From contig CAZTVF010000027.1 in the NCBI GenBank assembly GCA_964616985.1, positions 1 through 49,616 of the forward strand: a stretch of 49,616 bases of DNA. Direction: 5' to 3'. Within the stretch, counting starts at the first letter, position 1, and each line of letters opens with the position of its first letter. The notes under the pieces are model-generated. The model was not told where the DNA came from and searched no databases. It worked only from the letters and a program-made list of their open reading frames with translations. The DNA comes from CAZTVF01 sp964616985 (lineage in GTDB: Bacteria > Planctomycetota > Phycisphaerae > SM23-33). Positions 22,668 through 31,651 of the stretch are shown one piece after another. The position numbers and the translations under genes were made by a program.

Positions 22668-23864
22668 ATGAAGGCAACGGACCACTGGCTGGGCCTGCCC
22701 CTGTGCTTCCTGCTGGGCGTGCTGGCGGCCGCCGCACGGTGCATCCTGCCCTCCCGCCGCCGGCCGGTGAGCGGCCGCCGCCCCATCGCCGTGCTGAAGT
22801 TCTTCGGCCTCGGCAGCATCGTCGAGGCGACGCCGCTGCTGCGGGCCCTCCGCAAGCGGTACCCCGACGCGCCGCTGGTGTTCGTCAGCTTCGGCCCCAG
22901 CCGCGAGCTTCTCCAGTTGACCGGCCTGTGCACGCACGTCCGCCTCATCCGCACCGACTCGCCGCTGCGTTTCGCCGCCGACGCGATCGCCACCCTCTGG
23001 TGGCTGCGTCGCTGCCGCGTCGAGGCGGTCATCGATCTGGAACTCTTCAGCAAGTTCTCCACGCTGGTATCCTTCGCCTCCGGGGCCTCGACCCGCGTCG
23101 GGTACCACCTCAACAACTTCTGGCGGTACAGCCTCGTGACTCACCCGGTGTACTACAACTACTTCGGCCGCCTTCCCGACGTCTTCGCCGAGGCGGGCGC
23201 CGCGCTGGGCGCCCCCGTCGCCGACCGCGGCCTGCAGGCGCTGCAACTGCCCCCCGCCGCCCGAGACGCCGTTGCCGCCTGGCTGCAGGCGCAAGGCTGG
23301 CGCCCGGGCACCAGGCTTGTGGGCGTGAACGTCAACGCGGCCGAGTTGTCCTTTGAGCGACGATGGCCGCTGGACCGGTTCGCCGCCGTCGTCGAGGCCA
23401 TCCTCGGCCAGGACCCGCAACTACGTGTCGTGCTCACCGGCAGCCCCGACGAGCGTGAGTACGTCCAATCGCTGCTGCCGCTCTTGAGCGAGACCGCCCG
23501 CACGCGCGTTGCCGTCGCCGCGGGCCAGTGGTCGCTGGCCGAGTTCCTCGCCGGCCTTGAGATGATGGACGCGTTCGTCACCAACGACTCGGGCCCGCTG
23601 CACCTGGCCGCCGCGCAAGGCGTGCCCATCGTCTCCATCTGGGGCCCCACACGCCCGGAATTCTTCGCCCCGGCCGCCGCCGACCAATGCATCGTCTCGG
23701 CCCACCACCCGTGCAGCCCGTGCGTGGGCATGTTCACCACGTTCGAGGGCATGTCCTGCCGCGGCCAAGCCCACTGCATGCAGGCCATCGAGACGGCGGC
23801 CGTGCTCACCCCCCTGCGTTCGCTGCTGCATCGCCCCTGCCGCACCACCGGGGGCGCGTCATGA
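22668..23864 (+). CDS. Glycosyltransferase family 9 (heptosyltransferase-like)
   Basis: The product is 398 residues from the ATG at 22668. In-frame GTG and TTG codons upstream are possible starts, and none has a clear ribosome site. An N-terminal hydrophobic stretch (LPLCFLLGVLAAAARCIL) may anchor it. Typical GT9 features are VLKFFGLGSIVEATPLLRAL at the donor-fold start, a VGVNVNAAEL segment opening the second Rossmann domain, and FVTNDSGPLHLAAAQGVPIVS followed by WGPTRPE, the nucleotide-sugar site of ADP-heptose transferases. Four closing cysteines (CSPCVG, CRG, HCMQ) match the metal-like cluster seen in some members. It overlaps the next gene by the four bases ATGA. A role in lipopolysaccharide or another surface glycan is likely. 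Confidence 0.85.
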   Translation: MKATDHWLGLPLCFLLGVLAAAARCILPSRRRPVSGRRPIAVLKFFGLGSIVEATPLLRALRKRYPDAPLVFVSFGPSRELLQLTGLCTHVRLIRTDSPLRFAADAIATLWWLRRCRVEAVIDLELFSKFSTLVSFASGASTRVGYHLNNFWRYSLVTHPVYYNYFGRLPDVFAEAGAALGAPVADRGLQALQLPPAARDAVAAWLQAQGWRPGTRLVGVNVNAAELSFERRWPLDRFAAVVEAILGQDPQLRVVLTGSPDEREYVQSLLPLLSETARTRVAVAAGQWSLAEFLAGLEMMDAFVTNDSGPLHLAAAQGVPIVSIWGPTRPEFFAPAAADQCIVSAHHPCSPCVGMFTTFEGMSCRGQAHCMQAIETAAVLTPLRSLLHRPCRTTGGAS

Positions 23865-25687
23865 GCAACGCCCAAGTCCGCAGGAAGTCGCCGCCCCCGC
23901 CCGCCGAGCTGCCTGCCCCCGATGGCGGCAGCGACGCCTTGCCCGCCTCCGGCCGGCGGCTGACCCGCGGCTGTCACATCGGGGCATGGGTGGCCTCGGT
24001 CGTCATCTTCTGCATCATGTGCAGCCTGAGCGACAAGGACGTCATCTGGCCCAACGACCACTTCAGCGACATGAACGTGCTGATGTCGGGCGAGAACTTC
24101 GCCAAGCATGGTTTCGCCAAGCTGCATTTCCTGCCGGTGCACTACGTCGGCGACATCGGCGATCACCCGCAGTATTACCTGCACTATCCCCCGCTGCCCA
24201 ACATCATCAACGGCCTGATGCAGTCGGCCGGGATTCATTCGCTCAGCGTCATGCGATGCTCCATGGCGTTCGTCTTCGTCGCGGGCCTCTTCTGCATTTA
24301 CTGGGCCCTGTGGCCGCGGGTGGGGCCGCTGACGGCGCTCTGCGCGATGATCTTCGCCGGGACGTGCTCGTACAGCATGAACCACGGCCTGAGCCTGCAC
24401 ACGCACGCGTACGACAACCTGTTCCTGGGGCTGTGGCTGCTGGTGTTCTTCCGCGCGATGGCCGGCGACCGCCCCCGCCTGATGTGGTCGGCGTGCTGGG
24501 CGATCCTGTTCACGCAGTCGCTGTTCACCTTCGAGTTCATCCCCTACGCGCAGATATTCATGTGGGTCTATGCCATCGCGACCCGGCGCCTTCGCACCCA
24601 TTGGCGGATGCTGCTCCTGCTCGCCTCGGCCCCGGTGGTCGGCGTGGGCCTGCACGTGCTGCAGAACATTCTCGCCGTCGGCTGGCAGGCGGTGGCGCAG
24701 GATTCGCTGGGCTCCGGCCAGTATACCGAGAAAAGCCGCTGGCTCCTGTACCTCCAACTGCCCGCGGACCTGGCCGACAAGACCGGGTTCATGTACTCCT
24801 TCCGCTGGCCGGTGCTGCTGGCGATGGGGCTGCTGTGGCTGGGCCTGTCGCGCCTGCGAAGTGCATGGGGCCTGCAACTGCGGCCGGCGGCGGCCATCTA
24901 TGTCGCCAGCCTCGCCGCGGCGATGGCGTGGTACCTCCTGCTGCCGGGGCACACGATCGCGCACACGCACACGGTGAACCAACTGCTGCTGCCGGCCAGC
25001 CTGGCCGTGGGCGGGTGCCTGGCGCTGCTGGTCCGATGGGCTGCCCAACCTGTTGTCGGAAAGATCGCCATTCGTCTCGCCGCCGCCTCGGCCATACTGG
25101 CCATCGGCCTCATGCAGGTGGCGTACTTCCGCGAGAACGTCAAGCTGTTCACGCTGCCGCACTTCATCGTTCTGGACGCCCTGGGGCGCTCGGCCGACCT
25201 GGCCCCCGACTCCGTGATCCTGTGCAACACGGGCGCCGAAGCGCAGGCGAGGTACTTCCTCCGCCGGCCGATGTGGCCGTTCCCCTCGCGCGAGCTGCGA
25301 TTCCCGGACGACCTCCCGCTCCTGCCCCAGCACATCTCGAGCCAATTCCGTAAGAAGTACTTCCTGCTCATGGGCCCAAGCGATCGATCGCTGCTGATGT
25401 ACCTGGCCACGAACTGCCGAGGGTACGCGACGAACGTGCCGACGCTTGAAAATCAGCACATCTTCCTCATCCTTTTTGAAATCGACGACCTGTACCTGCC
25501 GCCCGAGAAGCGCCGGGGCCTGGACCCCGCCACGCGCGAGGCGCAGCTTTCGGGGATGTTCGCCCCGTGGCAGATTCCGAATTTTGAGCAAGAGATGCGG
25601 CGGGCGTGTCAGCGGCAGTCGGGCAAGCTGCCCGAAGAGCCCAGCCGCTCAGCCGCCCACGCGGCCAGCCCGCTCAAACCGGGATGA
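23861..25687 (+). CDS. Polytopic GT-C-type glycosyltransferase (PMT/ArnT-like)
   Basis: The 608-residue membrane protein begins at the ATG overlapping the GT9 stop. After a Pro-rich cytoplasmic tail it has a first membrane helix (about 47-63), then DVIWPNDHFSDMNVLMSGENF and HYPPLPNIINGL. These are the acidic first loop and the YxPLP-like motif of GT39/PMT-type enzymes that use polyprenyl-phosphate sugars. About ten more hydrophobic segments follow, then a soluble C-terminal domain of roughly 170 residues. It probably adds a sugar from a lipid carrier on the outer face of the cytoplasmic membrane, in the pathway of its GT9 partner. Its last 79 bases overlap queG on the other strand. Confidence 0.75.
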   Translation: MSNAQVRRKSPPPPAELPAPDGGSDALPASGRRLTRGCHIGAWVASVVIFCIMCSLSDKDVIWPNDHFSDMNVLMSGENFAKHGFAKLHFLPVHYVGDIGDHPQYYLHYPPLPNIINGLMQSAGIHSLSVMRCSMAFVFVAGLFCIYWALWPRVGPLTALCAMIFAGTCSYSMNHGLSLHTHAYDNLFLGLWLLVFFRAMAGDRPRLMWSACWAILFTQSLFTFEFIPYAQIFMWVYAIATRRLRTHWRMLLLLASAPVVGVGLHVLQNILAVGWQAVAQDSLGSGQYTEKSRWLLYLQLPADLADKTGFMYSFRWPVLLAMGLLWLGLSRLRSAWGLQLRPAAAIYVASLAAAMAWYLLLPGHTIAHTHTVNQLLLPASLAVGGCLALLVRWAAQPVVGKIAIRLAAASAILAIGLMQVAYFRENVKLFTLPHFIVLDALGRSADLAPDSVILCNTGAEAQARYFLRRPMWPFPSRELRFPDDLPLLPQHISSQFRKKYFLLMGPSDRSLLMYLATNCRGYATNVPTLENQHIFLILFEIDDLYLPPEKRRGLDPATREAQLSGMFAPWQIPNFEQEMRRACQRQSGKLPEEPSRSAAHAASPLKPG

Positions 25688-26652
25688 GACTCCGCCAGCC
25701 GCTGCACCGCCGGCAGGAGGCGCGGGTCGCCCGAGTTGCCTGCGGCGATCAGCGCGTTGCGTAGGACCATCTCCCACCGGGCGCGGCGCACGGTTGAGCC
25801 CCGCGTCGCCACGTCCCAATCCTCCCAGCGCCATTGCAGCACCTGCCCCAGCGTCAAATCCGCCGCCGGCAGATGCTCGGTCAGCTCCGCGTCGCCGGCG
25901 GGCACGTCGCCATTGTGCGGGCAGGCCTGCTGGCAACGGTCGCAGCCGAACACGCTGACGCCCATCTGCGGCCACAGTTCCGCCGCGACGGCCCCGCGGT
26001 GCTCGATGGTGAGATAGCTGATGCAGCGGCGAGCGTCCACCAGAGCCGCCGCGGAGTCGTCACCGACGCCCAGGGCCGCGGTCGGACAGGCGCGAACGCA
26101 CGCGCCGCAGCCGTCGCACCCGCTGGGAAGCGGCGAATCGTACTCCAATTCCTGGTTGCACAGGATCTCGCACAGCATCACGTGGCTGCCGAGGCCGGGG
26201 CAGACGAGGCACCCGTTTCGGCCGATCCAACCCAGCCCCCCCAGCACGGCCAGGCTGCGTTCCATCACCGGCGCGGTGTCGACGAACGCCCTGCCTTCGA
26301 AGCCGGGCAGCGCATCGCGCAGGCGGTCCATGAGGGCGTGGGCACGTTTCTTGAGCACGACGTGGTAATCGCGTCCGCGTGCGAAGCGGGCAACGAGGCC
26401 ATCGCCGTCGGCGGCGCAGGAGACGGCCAGGCAGATGGCGCTGCGGGCGCCCTCGTGCAGGAGGGACGGGTGAAGGCGTTTGGGCAGGTTCTCGGCCATG
26501 TAGGACATGTCGCCCTGCATGCCGCGGGCCAGCCAGTTGCAGAGCCCCTGCGCGTTAGGCAGCGGCGTGCAGGGCGCGATGCCGACGCGTGCAAAGCCGC
26601 ACTCGCCCGCCATCGCCTTGATCGTCGCCGTCCGTTGTGACGCGTCACTCAT
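25609..26652 (-). CDS. queG: Epoxyqueuosine reductase
   Basis: QueG is the B12-dependent enzyme that reduces epoxyqueuosine to queuosine in tRNA. The 347-residue protein shows the catalytic Asp125 in FVDTAPVMERS, the GLGWIGRNG segment, and two ferredoxin-like 4Fe-4S motifs: CDGCGACVRACP (179-190), then Cys210 with CDRCQQACP (237-245). The start at the ATG 26652 lacks a strong ribosome site, but the alternative upstream ATG would extend into a hairpin repeat. The C-terminus is coded over the 3' end of the convergent membrane glycosyltransferase. The tail after ARWEMVLRNALIAAGNSGD is a HEAT-like helix pair usual for the family. Confidence 0.93.
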   Translation of the reverse strand: MSDASQRTATIKAMAGECGFARVGIAPCTPLPNAQGLCNWLARGMQGDMSYMAENLPKRLHPSLLHEGARSAICLAVSCAADGDGLVARFARGRDYHVVLKKRAHALMDRLRDALPGFEGRAFVDTAPVMERSLAVLGGLGWIGRNGCLVCPGLGSHVMLCEILCNQELEYDSPLPSGCDGCGACVRACPTAALGVGDDSAAALVDARRCISYLTIEHRGAVAAELWPQMGVSVFGCDRCQQACPHNGDVPAGDAELTEHLPAADLTLGQVLQWRWEDWDVATRGSTVRRARWEMVLRNALIAAGNSGDPRLLPAVQRLAESHPGLSGLAAWAAERLGSSGSLPDCR

Positions 26653-26696
26653 GGCGATAGTGTACCGTCGGGGGCGAGATCGCCAAAGCGCTATGC

Positions 26697-26721
26697 AGTG
26701 CGGCGGCAACGACGCCGCACT
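26697..26721. repeat. Hairpin AGTGCGGCG-GCAACGA-CGCCGCACT
   Basis: A perfect 9-bp stem with a 7-nt loop lies between the last gene of the large envelope operon (stop at 26744) and queG. The core (AGTGCGGCGGCAACGACGCC) is shared with the left arm of the longer element at 47805-47912. It may separate the operon from queG, but no U tract is present. Confidence 0.6.
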
Positions 26722-26743
26722 CCAAAGGCGCAGTCCAAGGACG

Positions 26744-27925
26744 CTACTTGATCAGTCGCGCCGAGGCAATGTCGACCTGGTCGCCGACGGGGAGATTGTC
26801 GGGGCCGAAGTCGATGCGGATGGTGAGCTTCTTCACGCCAGTCAAGTCCAGGCGGACATCGAGCGGCGCATCCTTGCCGGTGATGAGGAACGGCTTGGCC
26901 AGTTCCTTCTCATCGCCCAGGAAGGTGACGGCGGCGTTGCCCAGCGGCCGCGCGGCGTCGTCGATGCCGAGGACCGCCACGAACATCTTGAACTTGCCGT
27001 CCACGGCATAGTCGAGCTTGGTGAAGCTGCTGGCGCCCACGCCGCTGGCGTAGACCTTGCCCGCGAGCTTCAGCGGCCCGCCCGCCGCGGCCTTGTTGAT
27101 GCCCACAGGCGTCTTGACGTCGAAGAAGGCGGCCTCTTCCACCTCGGGCTTCAGGGTCGACAACTCCGTGACGCGGGCGGAGATGAATCGCACCGCCGCC
27201 ACCGACTTCCGCGGAATCTGCACCTCGCCGAGGGCGACCGTCTTGGCCGTGAAGATCTCGGCCGCCATCGTGAGGGAATCGAAGACGACCTCGCTGCCGT
27301 CGGTGAGCGTGAGCTTGCCCTTGGCGCCGGCGGGCGTGGCCCCGGCCGTGGCGATGCGGATCGCCCGGATGTTCTTGCGATCGATGAGGCGATCTTCGCC
27401 CTCGTAGCGGAGCGTCACCTTCTGGTCGCCCACCGACACGAGCACGCCCTCGACGCCCGTCCACTCCTTGCCCTGGTCGACGATCACAGTGTCGGCCGAC
27501 TCGGCGCCGGCGGCAACGTCCCTGGCCTGCTGCATGACGGCCTGGGGCAGTTGGCCCGCGGGCGAGAAATAGATGGCGCTGAGCGTCGTGACGTCGCAGG
27601 TGACCTTCCCGAGCCGCGAGTCGAAGCTGGCCTTGCCGTCGGCCACCTTGAGCCCCGACGCCCCCAGCGTGTCGCCAGCGCGGGTGGTGATCACAGTCGC
27701 CCCCGCCTGGGCCAGCAGCGAATCGGCCGTGAGCAGTTCGAGCGAACTCACGTCGGCCAGCGGGATCGCCTGCGACCCCTGGGCGAGCTTGACCTGCACC
27801 TGCTGGGCGGAGATCGACTCGATGGCGCCTTCGAGGACGTTGGCCTCAACGGTCTCGGCGCGCTCCGCCGCACCGGCGACGGCGGCGGCCATGGCGACAC
27901 ATAGGACGGCTGCGAGATATCTCAT
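26744..27925 (-). CDS. Secreted NPCBM-domain protein
   Basis: The 393-residue protein has a clear signal peptide (MRYLAAVLCVAMAAAVAGAA). The middle is beta-rich with repeating short units such as LSSLELLTADS-type strands, and no catalytic motif is seen. From about residue 285 to the end, YASGVGASSFTKLDYAVDG, then FMFVAVLGIDD-like strands and a final VDIASARLIK, match the NPCBM carbohydrate-binding module fold. It is the last gene of the envelope operon, 64 bp after the 420-aa gene, and two palindromes lie in that gap. A role in binding a cell-envelope or extracellular glycan is plausible but not shown. Confidence 0.8.
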   Translation of the reverse strand: MRYLAAVLCVAMAAAVAGAAERAETVEANVLEGAIESISAQQVQVKLAQGSQAIPLADVSSLELLTADSLLAQAGATVITTRAGDTLGASGLKVADGKASFDSRLGKVTCDVTTLSAIYFSPAGQLPQAVMQQARDVAAGAESADTVIVDQGKEWTGVEGVLVSVGDQKVTLRYEGEDRLIDRKNIRAIRIATAGATPAGAKGKLTLTDGSEVVFDSLTMAAEIFTAKTVALGEVQIPRKSVAAVRFISARVTELSTLKPEVEEAAFFDVKTPVGINKAAAGGPLKLAGKVYASGVGASSFTKLDYAVDGKFKMFVAVLGIDDAARPLGNAAVTFLGDEKELAKPFLITGKDAPLDVRLDLTGVKKLTIRIDFGPDNLPVGDQVDIASARLIK

Positions 27926-27937
27926 GCAAAGGCCTCT

Positions 27938-27984
27938 GGGCCCGCGGGCCCGGATGGTTCGTGTGGCGCCGGCCTGGCCGGCGC
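27938..27984. other. Two perfect palindromes inside the operon, before the NPCBM gene
   Basis: GGGCCCGCGGGCCC at 27938-27951 and GCGCCGGCC-T-GGCCGGCGC at 27966-27984 lie back to back in the 64-bp gap before the NPCBM gene. The RNA could form strong hairpins that pause or trim the transcript and lower expression of the last gene. No U tract follows either. Confidence 0.55.
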
Positions 27985-27989
27985 GTCAG

Positions 27990-29252
27990 CTACTTCTGTT
28001 CCTGCGACAGCGACGAGTGGTAGTCGCTCACCAGGTCGCGGTTGCGCTCCGACATGACCTTCTTCATGATCTGCTGCAGGCGGTCGCGTTCGCGAGGCGG
28101 CAGCGACGACCAGTCGGAGGTCTCGTCGGTGGGGTGAATCGTGCCGAGGTTGCGCGGGCGTTCCACCGAGCCGGGAACCACGGCGCTCTTCTGTGCGGGC
28201 GATGACGGGTTGTTGCCGTTCGGCGGCCCGCCCTGGCCCTGCGCCTGGCCCTGCTTCTGTTCCTTGCCGCCTTCCTCGCCCTTCTCGCCCTTCTTCTTGT
28301 CCTTGTCCTGGCTTTGACTCTGGCTCTGGTTGTTCTTTTCCTTCTCTTCCAGCGTGCGGATGAGGTCTTCGAGCACCGCGACGATTTCCTTTTCCTTCTC
28401 CTGCGTCGCCGGGCCGCTGTCCTTCTCGTTGAGCTTCTGCTCCACCTCGCCCATCCGCCCGCCGATGTGGGCCAGCGGATCCTTGTAGATCTTCTGCCAG
28501 CCCTCGACCTTGGCCGTGAGCTTCTGGAAGTCCGCCGTGCTGAACACCAGCCCGTAGTTGCGGGCGCAGTACGTCAGCATCTCCGACGCATAAATGAAGC
28601 GGCCGAGCTTCTCGTACATCTCAGCCGACTCCAGCGCCGACGCCACCGCGAAGCTGATCCGCTCGGGCATGCTCGCCAGCAATTCCTGGTACGCCGCCAG
28701 TGCCTGGTAGGCAGTGTCGCGGCTTTCCTTGCCCTTGTTCTCCTTCGCCTGGTCCTGCGACAGGCCCGCCAGCGCCTTGGCGTAGAGATAGTGCTTGGCC
28801 GTGTTGAGGTAGCTCGACTGCGTGTGATCGAGGCTCTTCAACGCCTCGGTCAATTCGAGGTGCTTGCCCTCGGCCAGCAGCTTGTGATACTTGCCGAACT
28901 GCGTGTCGACCTTGGCCATGGCCTTGCAGATGCGGTCGATGTTGTCCTGGCGGGTGTTGGCGGGCTTGTCGTGCATCGCCTTGATCGCCGCTTCCTTGGC
29001 GTCTTCCTCCAGCAGGAGGCTGTCGCGGATCTCGTCCGACGCCTTGACGCGCTCATCGGCCAGGCGAGATTCCTCCGCCCGCTGCAGGAGCTTCTCGAGT
29101 TCCTCGGGGCTGATGTCCTTCCACAACTCCGCGGCCGTGGCGTTGGCATCGGCCGAGGGCAGCGTGGTGGCTTCCAACCAGGTCTGCGCACGGGCGGCGG
29201 CGGTAAGGCCAAGGCCCGCGACGATTGCGATGATCAGCAGCTTAGTTTTCAT
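27990..29252 (-). CDS. Secreted helical protein with C-terminal LPPRERDR motif
   Basis: The 420-residue protein has a signal peptide (MKTKLLIIAIVAGLGLTAAARA) followed by mainly helical, charged sequence with TPR-like pairs (residues ~60-260). A Gln/Lys/Gly-rich low-complexity linker follows (about 310-355), then a short C-terminal module WSSLPPRERDRLQQIMKKV plus SDYHSSLS. I recognise that closing module from planctomycete proteins encoded near BatA/MoxR genes, but no function is known to me. Its ATG overlaps the preceding coiled-coil gene by 11 bases, so the two are translationally coupled and may form a complex. Confidence 0.75.
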   Translation of the reverse strand: MKTKLLIIAIVAGLGLTAAARAQTWLEATTLPSADANATAAELWKDISPEELEKLLQRAEESRLADERVKASDEIRDSLLLEEDAKEAAIKAMHDKPANTRQDNIDRICKAMAKVDTQFGKYHKLLAEGKHLELTEALKSLDHTQSSYLNTAKHYLYAKALAGLSQDQAKENKGKESRDTAYQALAAYQELLASMPERISFAVASALESAEMYEKLGRFIYASEMLTYCARNYGLVFSTADFQKLTAKVEGWQKIYKDPLAHIGGRMGEVEQKLNEKDSGPATQEKEKEIVAVLEDLIRTLEEKEKNNQSQSQSQDKDKKKGEKGEEGGKEQKQGQAQGQGGPPNGNNPSSPAQKSAVVPGSVERPRNLGTIHPTDETSDWSSLPPRERDRLQQIMKKVMSERNRDLVSDYHSSLSQEQK

Positions 29253-31602
29253 TTTTCACCTCGGTCGGGACAATCGCGCGCGGCTGGGGCTGGTCCTGCT
29301 TCTTGGCCAGCTTCTCCTGGAGTTCCTTGGTCATCTTCGTCACGGACGCCTGGCGATCAGCCAGCGACTTCTGCTGCGTCTCCAACTGCTCGCCGGTCAG
29401 GCTGCCGAGGCGCTTGTCCTGCTCGACGGCCACGGTGCGACTATGGATGCCCGCTTCCAGGGCCATGAGCATCTTCAGTTCGGCGATGGGCGGCACGAGC
29501 GGCTTCTTCCCGCCGCCACCCCCGCCGCCGCCACCACCGCCACCCCCGCCGCCCTTGGGCGGGTTGCGGCGTTCGGCCAGTTCCTTGCGGATCGCGTCGA
29601 TCATCTCCTGCAGATTGCGCTCGATGTCCTTCTGCACGGTCTGCGTCAGCACGCCCGCCTGCTTCTCGGCCAGGCGTTTCTGCGCTTCCTTCAGGTCGTT
29701 CTGCACCTCGACCAGGATCTTCGGGAAGATCGCCGTGGTGCCTTCCTTGGTGAGCATCTCATGGACCTTGGCGATGTCGACGGCGATGTTCGCCTCGCCC
29801 GGCGCCAACTGCCCGGTCAGCTTCAGCTCCGCCGTGCGCAACTCGGTCTTGTCGTTCTCCTTCAAGGAGACCATCTTCTCGTGCGTGGCACGCGTCTGCT
29901 CGGAGATGGCCTTCTGGGCCTTGAGGGACCGGTCCAGCATCTCGTCGATCTTGGCCAGTTCCTCCGCCTTCTTCTGCTCGGTTTCCCTGGCGATGGCCTC
30001 TTCGAGATCTTTCTTCGCCTTCTCGAGTTCTTCGACCGCGTCCTTCTGCTCCGAATTCGCCTTGCCGGGCTTCGACTCACCCATGCTCTGCGAGGCCTTG
30101 TCCATCGACTTCTTGGCGTTCTGTGCCGACTGCTGCCCCGGCGAAGGCTTGCCCGGCTGGGCCGACTTGTCCATGTCCTTGGCCACGTCTTCGGTCTTCT
30201 TGGCGTTCTCTTCCTGGTCCTTCTTCTGCTCGCCGGTCGGCCGCGGCGGCTGTTCCTTCATCTTTCGCTCGAGCTGCGCGAGCTTGTACTGCGCGTCCTT
30301 CTCGAGCTTCTTGATGGCCTCTTTCTGATTCTTGGCGGCCTCGGGGTTGGCCTGCTTCTCGAGATTCTCGCTGGCCTTCTTCATGTCCTCGGCCGCCTTG
30401 GCGATGTTGTCCGTGTTCAAGGCCGGCTGCGACGTCGCGCCCGCGGCCGAGTTCGAATCCGCCGGCTTGGCCCCCAACTGGTTGGGGTCCACGCCCGCGT
30501 CCTTGGCCAGGTCGTTCGCCTTCTTCTCAAGGTCCTGGGTCTTCTTGCCCAGGTCTGATTGCTTCGAGGCCATCTGCCCGCTCTTGCTGCCGGAGCTCAT
30601 CTTGGAGATCGCGTCGGACAGGGCCTGATCGGCCGCCTTCAGGTCGCTCATCGCCTGCGCCTGCGGGTCCGACGCCTTCTTCGACTCGCTCTTGCTCAGG
30701 GCGCTGGCGGCCTTGGACATTTCCTTCGCCGCCGAGTTGATCGCCTTGGCCGCATTGGCAATCGCGTTGGGGTCGGCCCCGGCGCCGGCGACGGCCTTGG
30801 CGAGGTTGGGGTCCTTGGCCGCGTCATCGGCCTTCTTGGCCGTCTCGCCGGTTCGGCCGGCGAGCTTCTCCTGCGACGCGCCGGCCACCGGCAGCTGATC
30901 GACCGGCGTGTTCTCCACCGCCTTGGCGGTCGCGTCCTGGTCGGCCATCGCCTTGCGGACTTCCTCGCGCAGCGCGGCGAGCTTGGCGATATTGGGGTCG
31001 CCGTCGCCAAGTTTCTCCGTCTCGTTCAGCAGTTCCTTCTGTTCCTTGACGATGTCCTTGAGCTGCGAGAACAGGTCCTGCATCCGCTGGTCCATCTCTT
31101 TGCCGTTCTCGGTGCGGGCGGACTCCTTGGCAAGGTTCTTCTCCTTGTCGAGGATCTTGTCCACCTTCTCCAGCTGGGCCTTGAGCTTCTCGATGTACTT
31201 GGCCCGTTCCTCGGGGTCCATCGCGTTGCGGCGCAGCGTCTCGAGCACCTCGCGGAGCTTTTTGATGACTTCGCCTTCCGTTTCGGCCGCCTTCGACGGC
31301 AGGCCCTTGGTCAGCAGCTCGATCACCTTCTCCATATCCTGCGAGATGAACGCCTTCTGGGCCGCGGCCACCGCGTCCAGCAGCGCCTTGGCCGACTCGG
31401 GCTCCGTCTTCTCCAGCAGCTTGGACAGCTCGATCATCGAAGCCGTCAGCTTCTCGAACTGCTCCTTGCTCAGCCGCTGCTCCAGGATCGTGCCCGCGCT
31501 CTGCGTGGCCGCGGCATCCTCGGCGCCGCGCGTCGGCGGCGTCAGACCGGCCAGCCCCGCCAGGGCCGCTGCTACACATGCTGCCACAATGAAACGTTTC
31601 AT
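29242..31602 (-). CDS. Large secreted coiled-coil protein with polyglycine hinge
   Basis: The 786-residue protein starts at the ATG at 31602 (AAAGGA upstream). It has a signal peptide (MKRFIVAACVAAALAGLAGL), and nearly all the rest is Ala/Lys/Glu/Gln-rich coiled coil. A run of 15 glycines, coded by 29510-29554, lies near residue 690 and separates the main rod from a last ~90-residue helical segment (IAELKMLMALEAGIHSRTV). Such segments resemble the DUF4175-associated rods of planctomycete operons. It is the gene after the DUF4175-like protein and overlaps the next gene by 11 bases. A structural, envelope-spanning role is inferred from length and composition only. Confidence 0.75.
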   Translation of the reverse strand: MKRFIVAACVAAALAGLAGLTPPTRGAEDAAATQSAGTILEQRLSKEQFEKLTASMIELSKLLEKTEPESAKALLDAVAAAQKAFISQDMEKVIELLTKGLPSKAAETEGEVIKKLREVLETLRRNAMDPEERAKYIEKLKAQLEKVDKILDKEKNLAKESARTENGKEMDQRMQDLFSQLKDIVKEQKELLNETEKLGDGDPNIAKLAALREEVRKAMADQDATAKAVENTPVDQLPVAGASQEKLAGRTGETAKKADDAAKDPNLAKAVAGAGADPNAIANAAKAINSAAKEMSKAASALSKSESKKASDPQAQAMSDLKAADQALSDAISKMSSGSKSGQMASKQSDLGKKTQDLEKKANDLAKDAGVDPNQLGAKPADSNSAAGATSQPALNTDNIAKAAEDMKKASENLEKQANPEAAKNQKEAIKKLEKDAQYKLAQLERKMKEQPPRPTGEQKKDQEENAKKTEDVAKDMDKSAQPGKPSPGQQSAQNAKKSMDKASQSMGESKPGKANSEQKDAVEELEKAKKDLEEAIARETEQKKAEELAKIDEMLDRSLKAQKAISEQTRATHEKMVSLKENDKTELRTAELKLTGQLAPGEANIAVDIAKVHEMLTKEGTTAIFPKILVEVQNDLKEAQKRLAEKQAGVLTQTVQKDIERNLQEMIDAIRKELAERRNPPKGGGGGGGGGGGGGGGKKPLVPPIAELKMLMALEAGIHSRTVAVEQDKRLGSLTGEQLETQQKSLADRQASVTKMTKELQEKLAKKQDQPQPRAIVPTEVKNEN

Positions 31603-31651
31603 ACGGTCATCCTTTCCCCGCGGCCCCGCCGAAGCGCGCCGCATTATGCAC

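Noticed and set aside
20555..26652. folE, a radical SAM gene and queG as a queuosine biosynthesis cluster
   Set aside because: The radical SAM protein has CX3CX2C plus terminal cysteines and not the QueE pattern, queG is 3 kb away on a different transcript, and no queC, queD or queF is present.
29303..30328. A proline-rich + strand frame
   Set aside because: The proline run is the complement of the glycine hinge of the real minus-strand protein.
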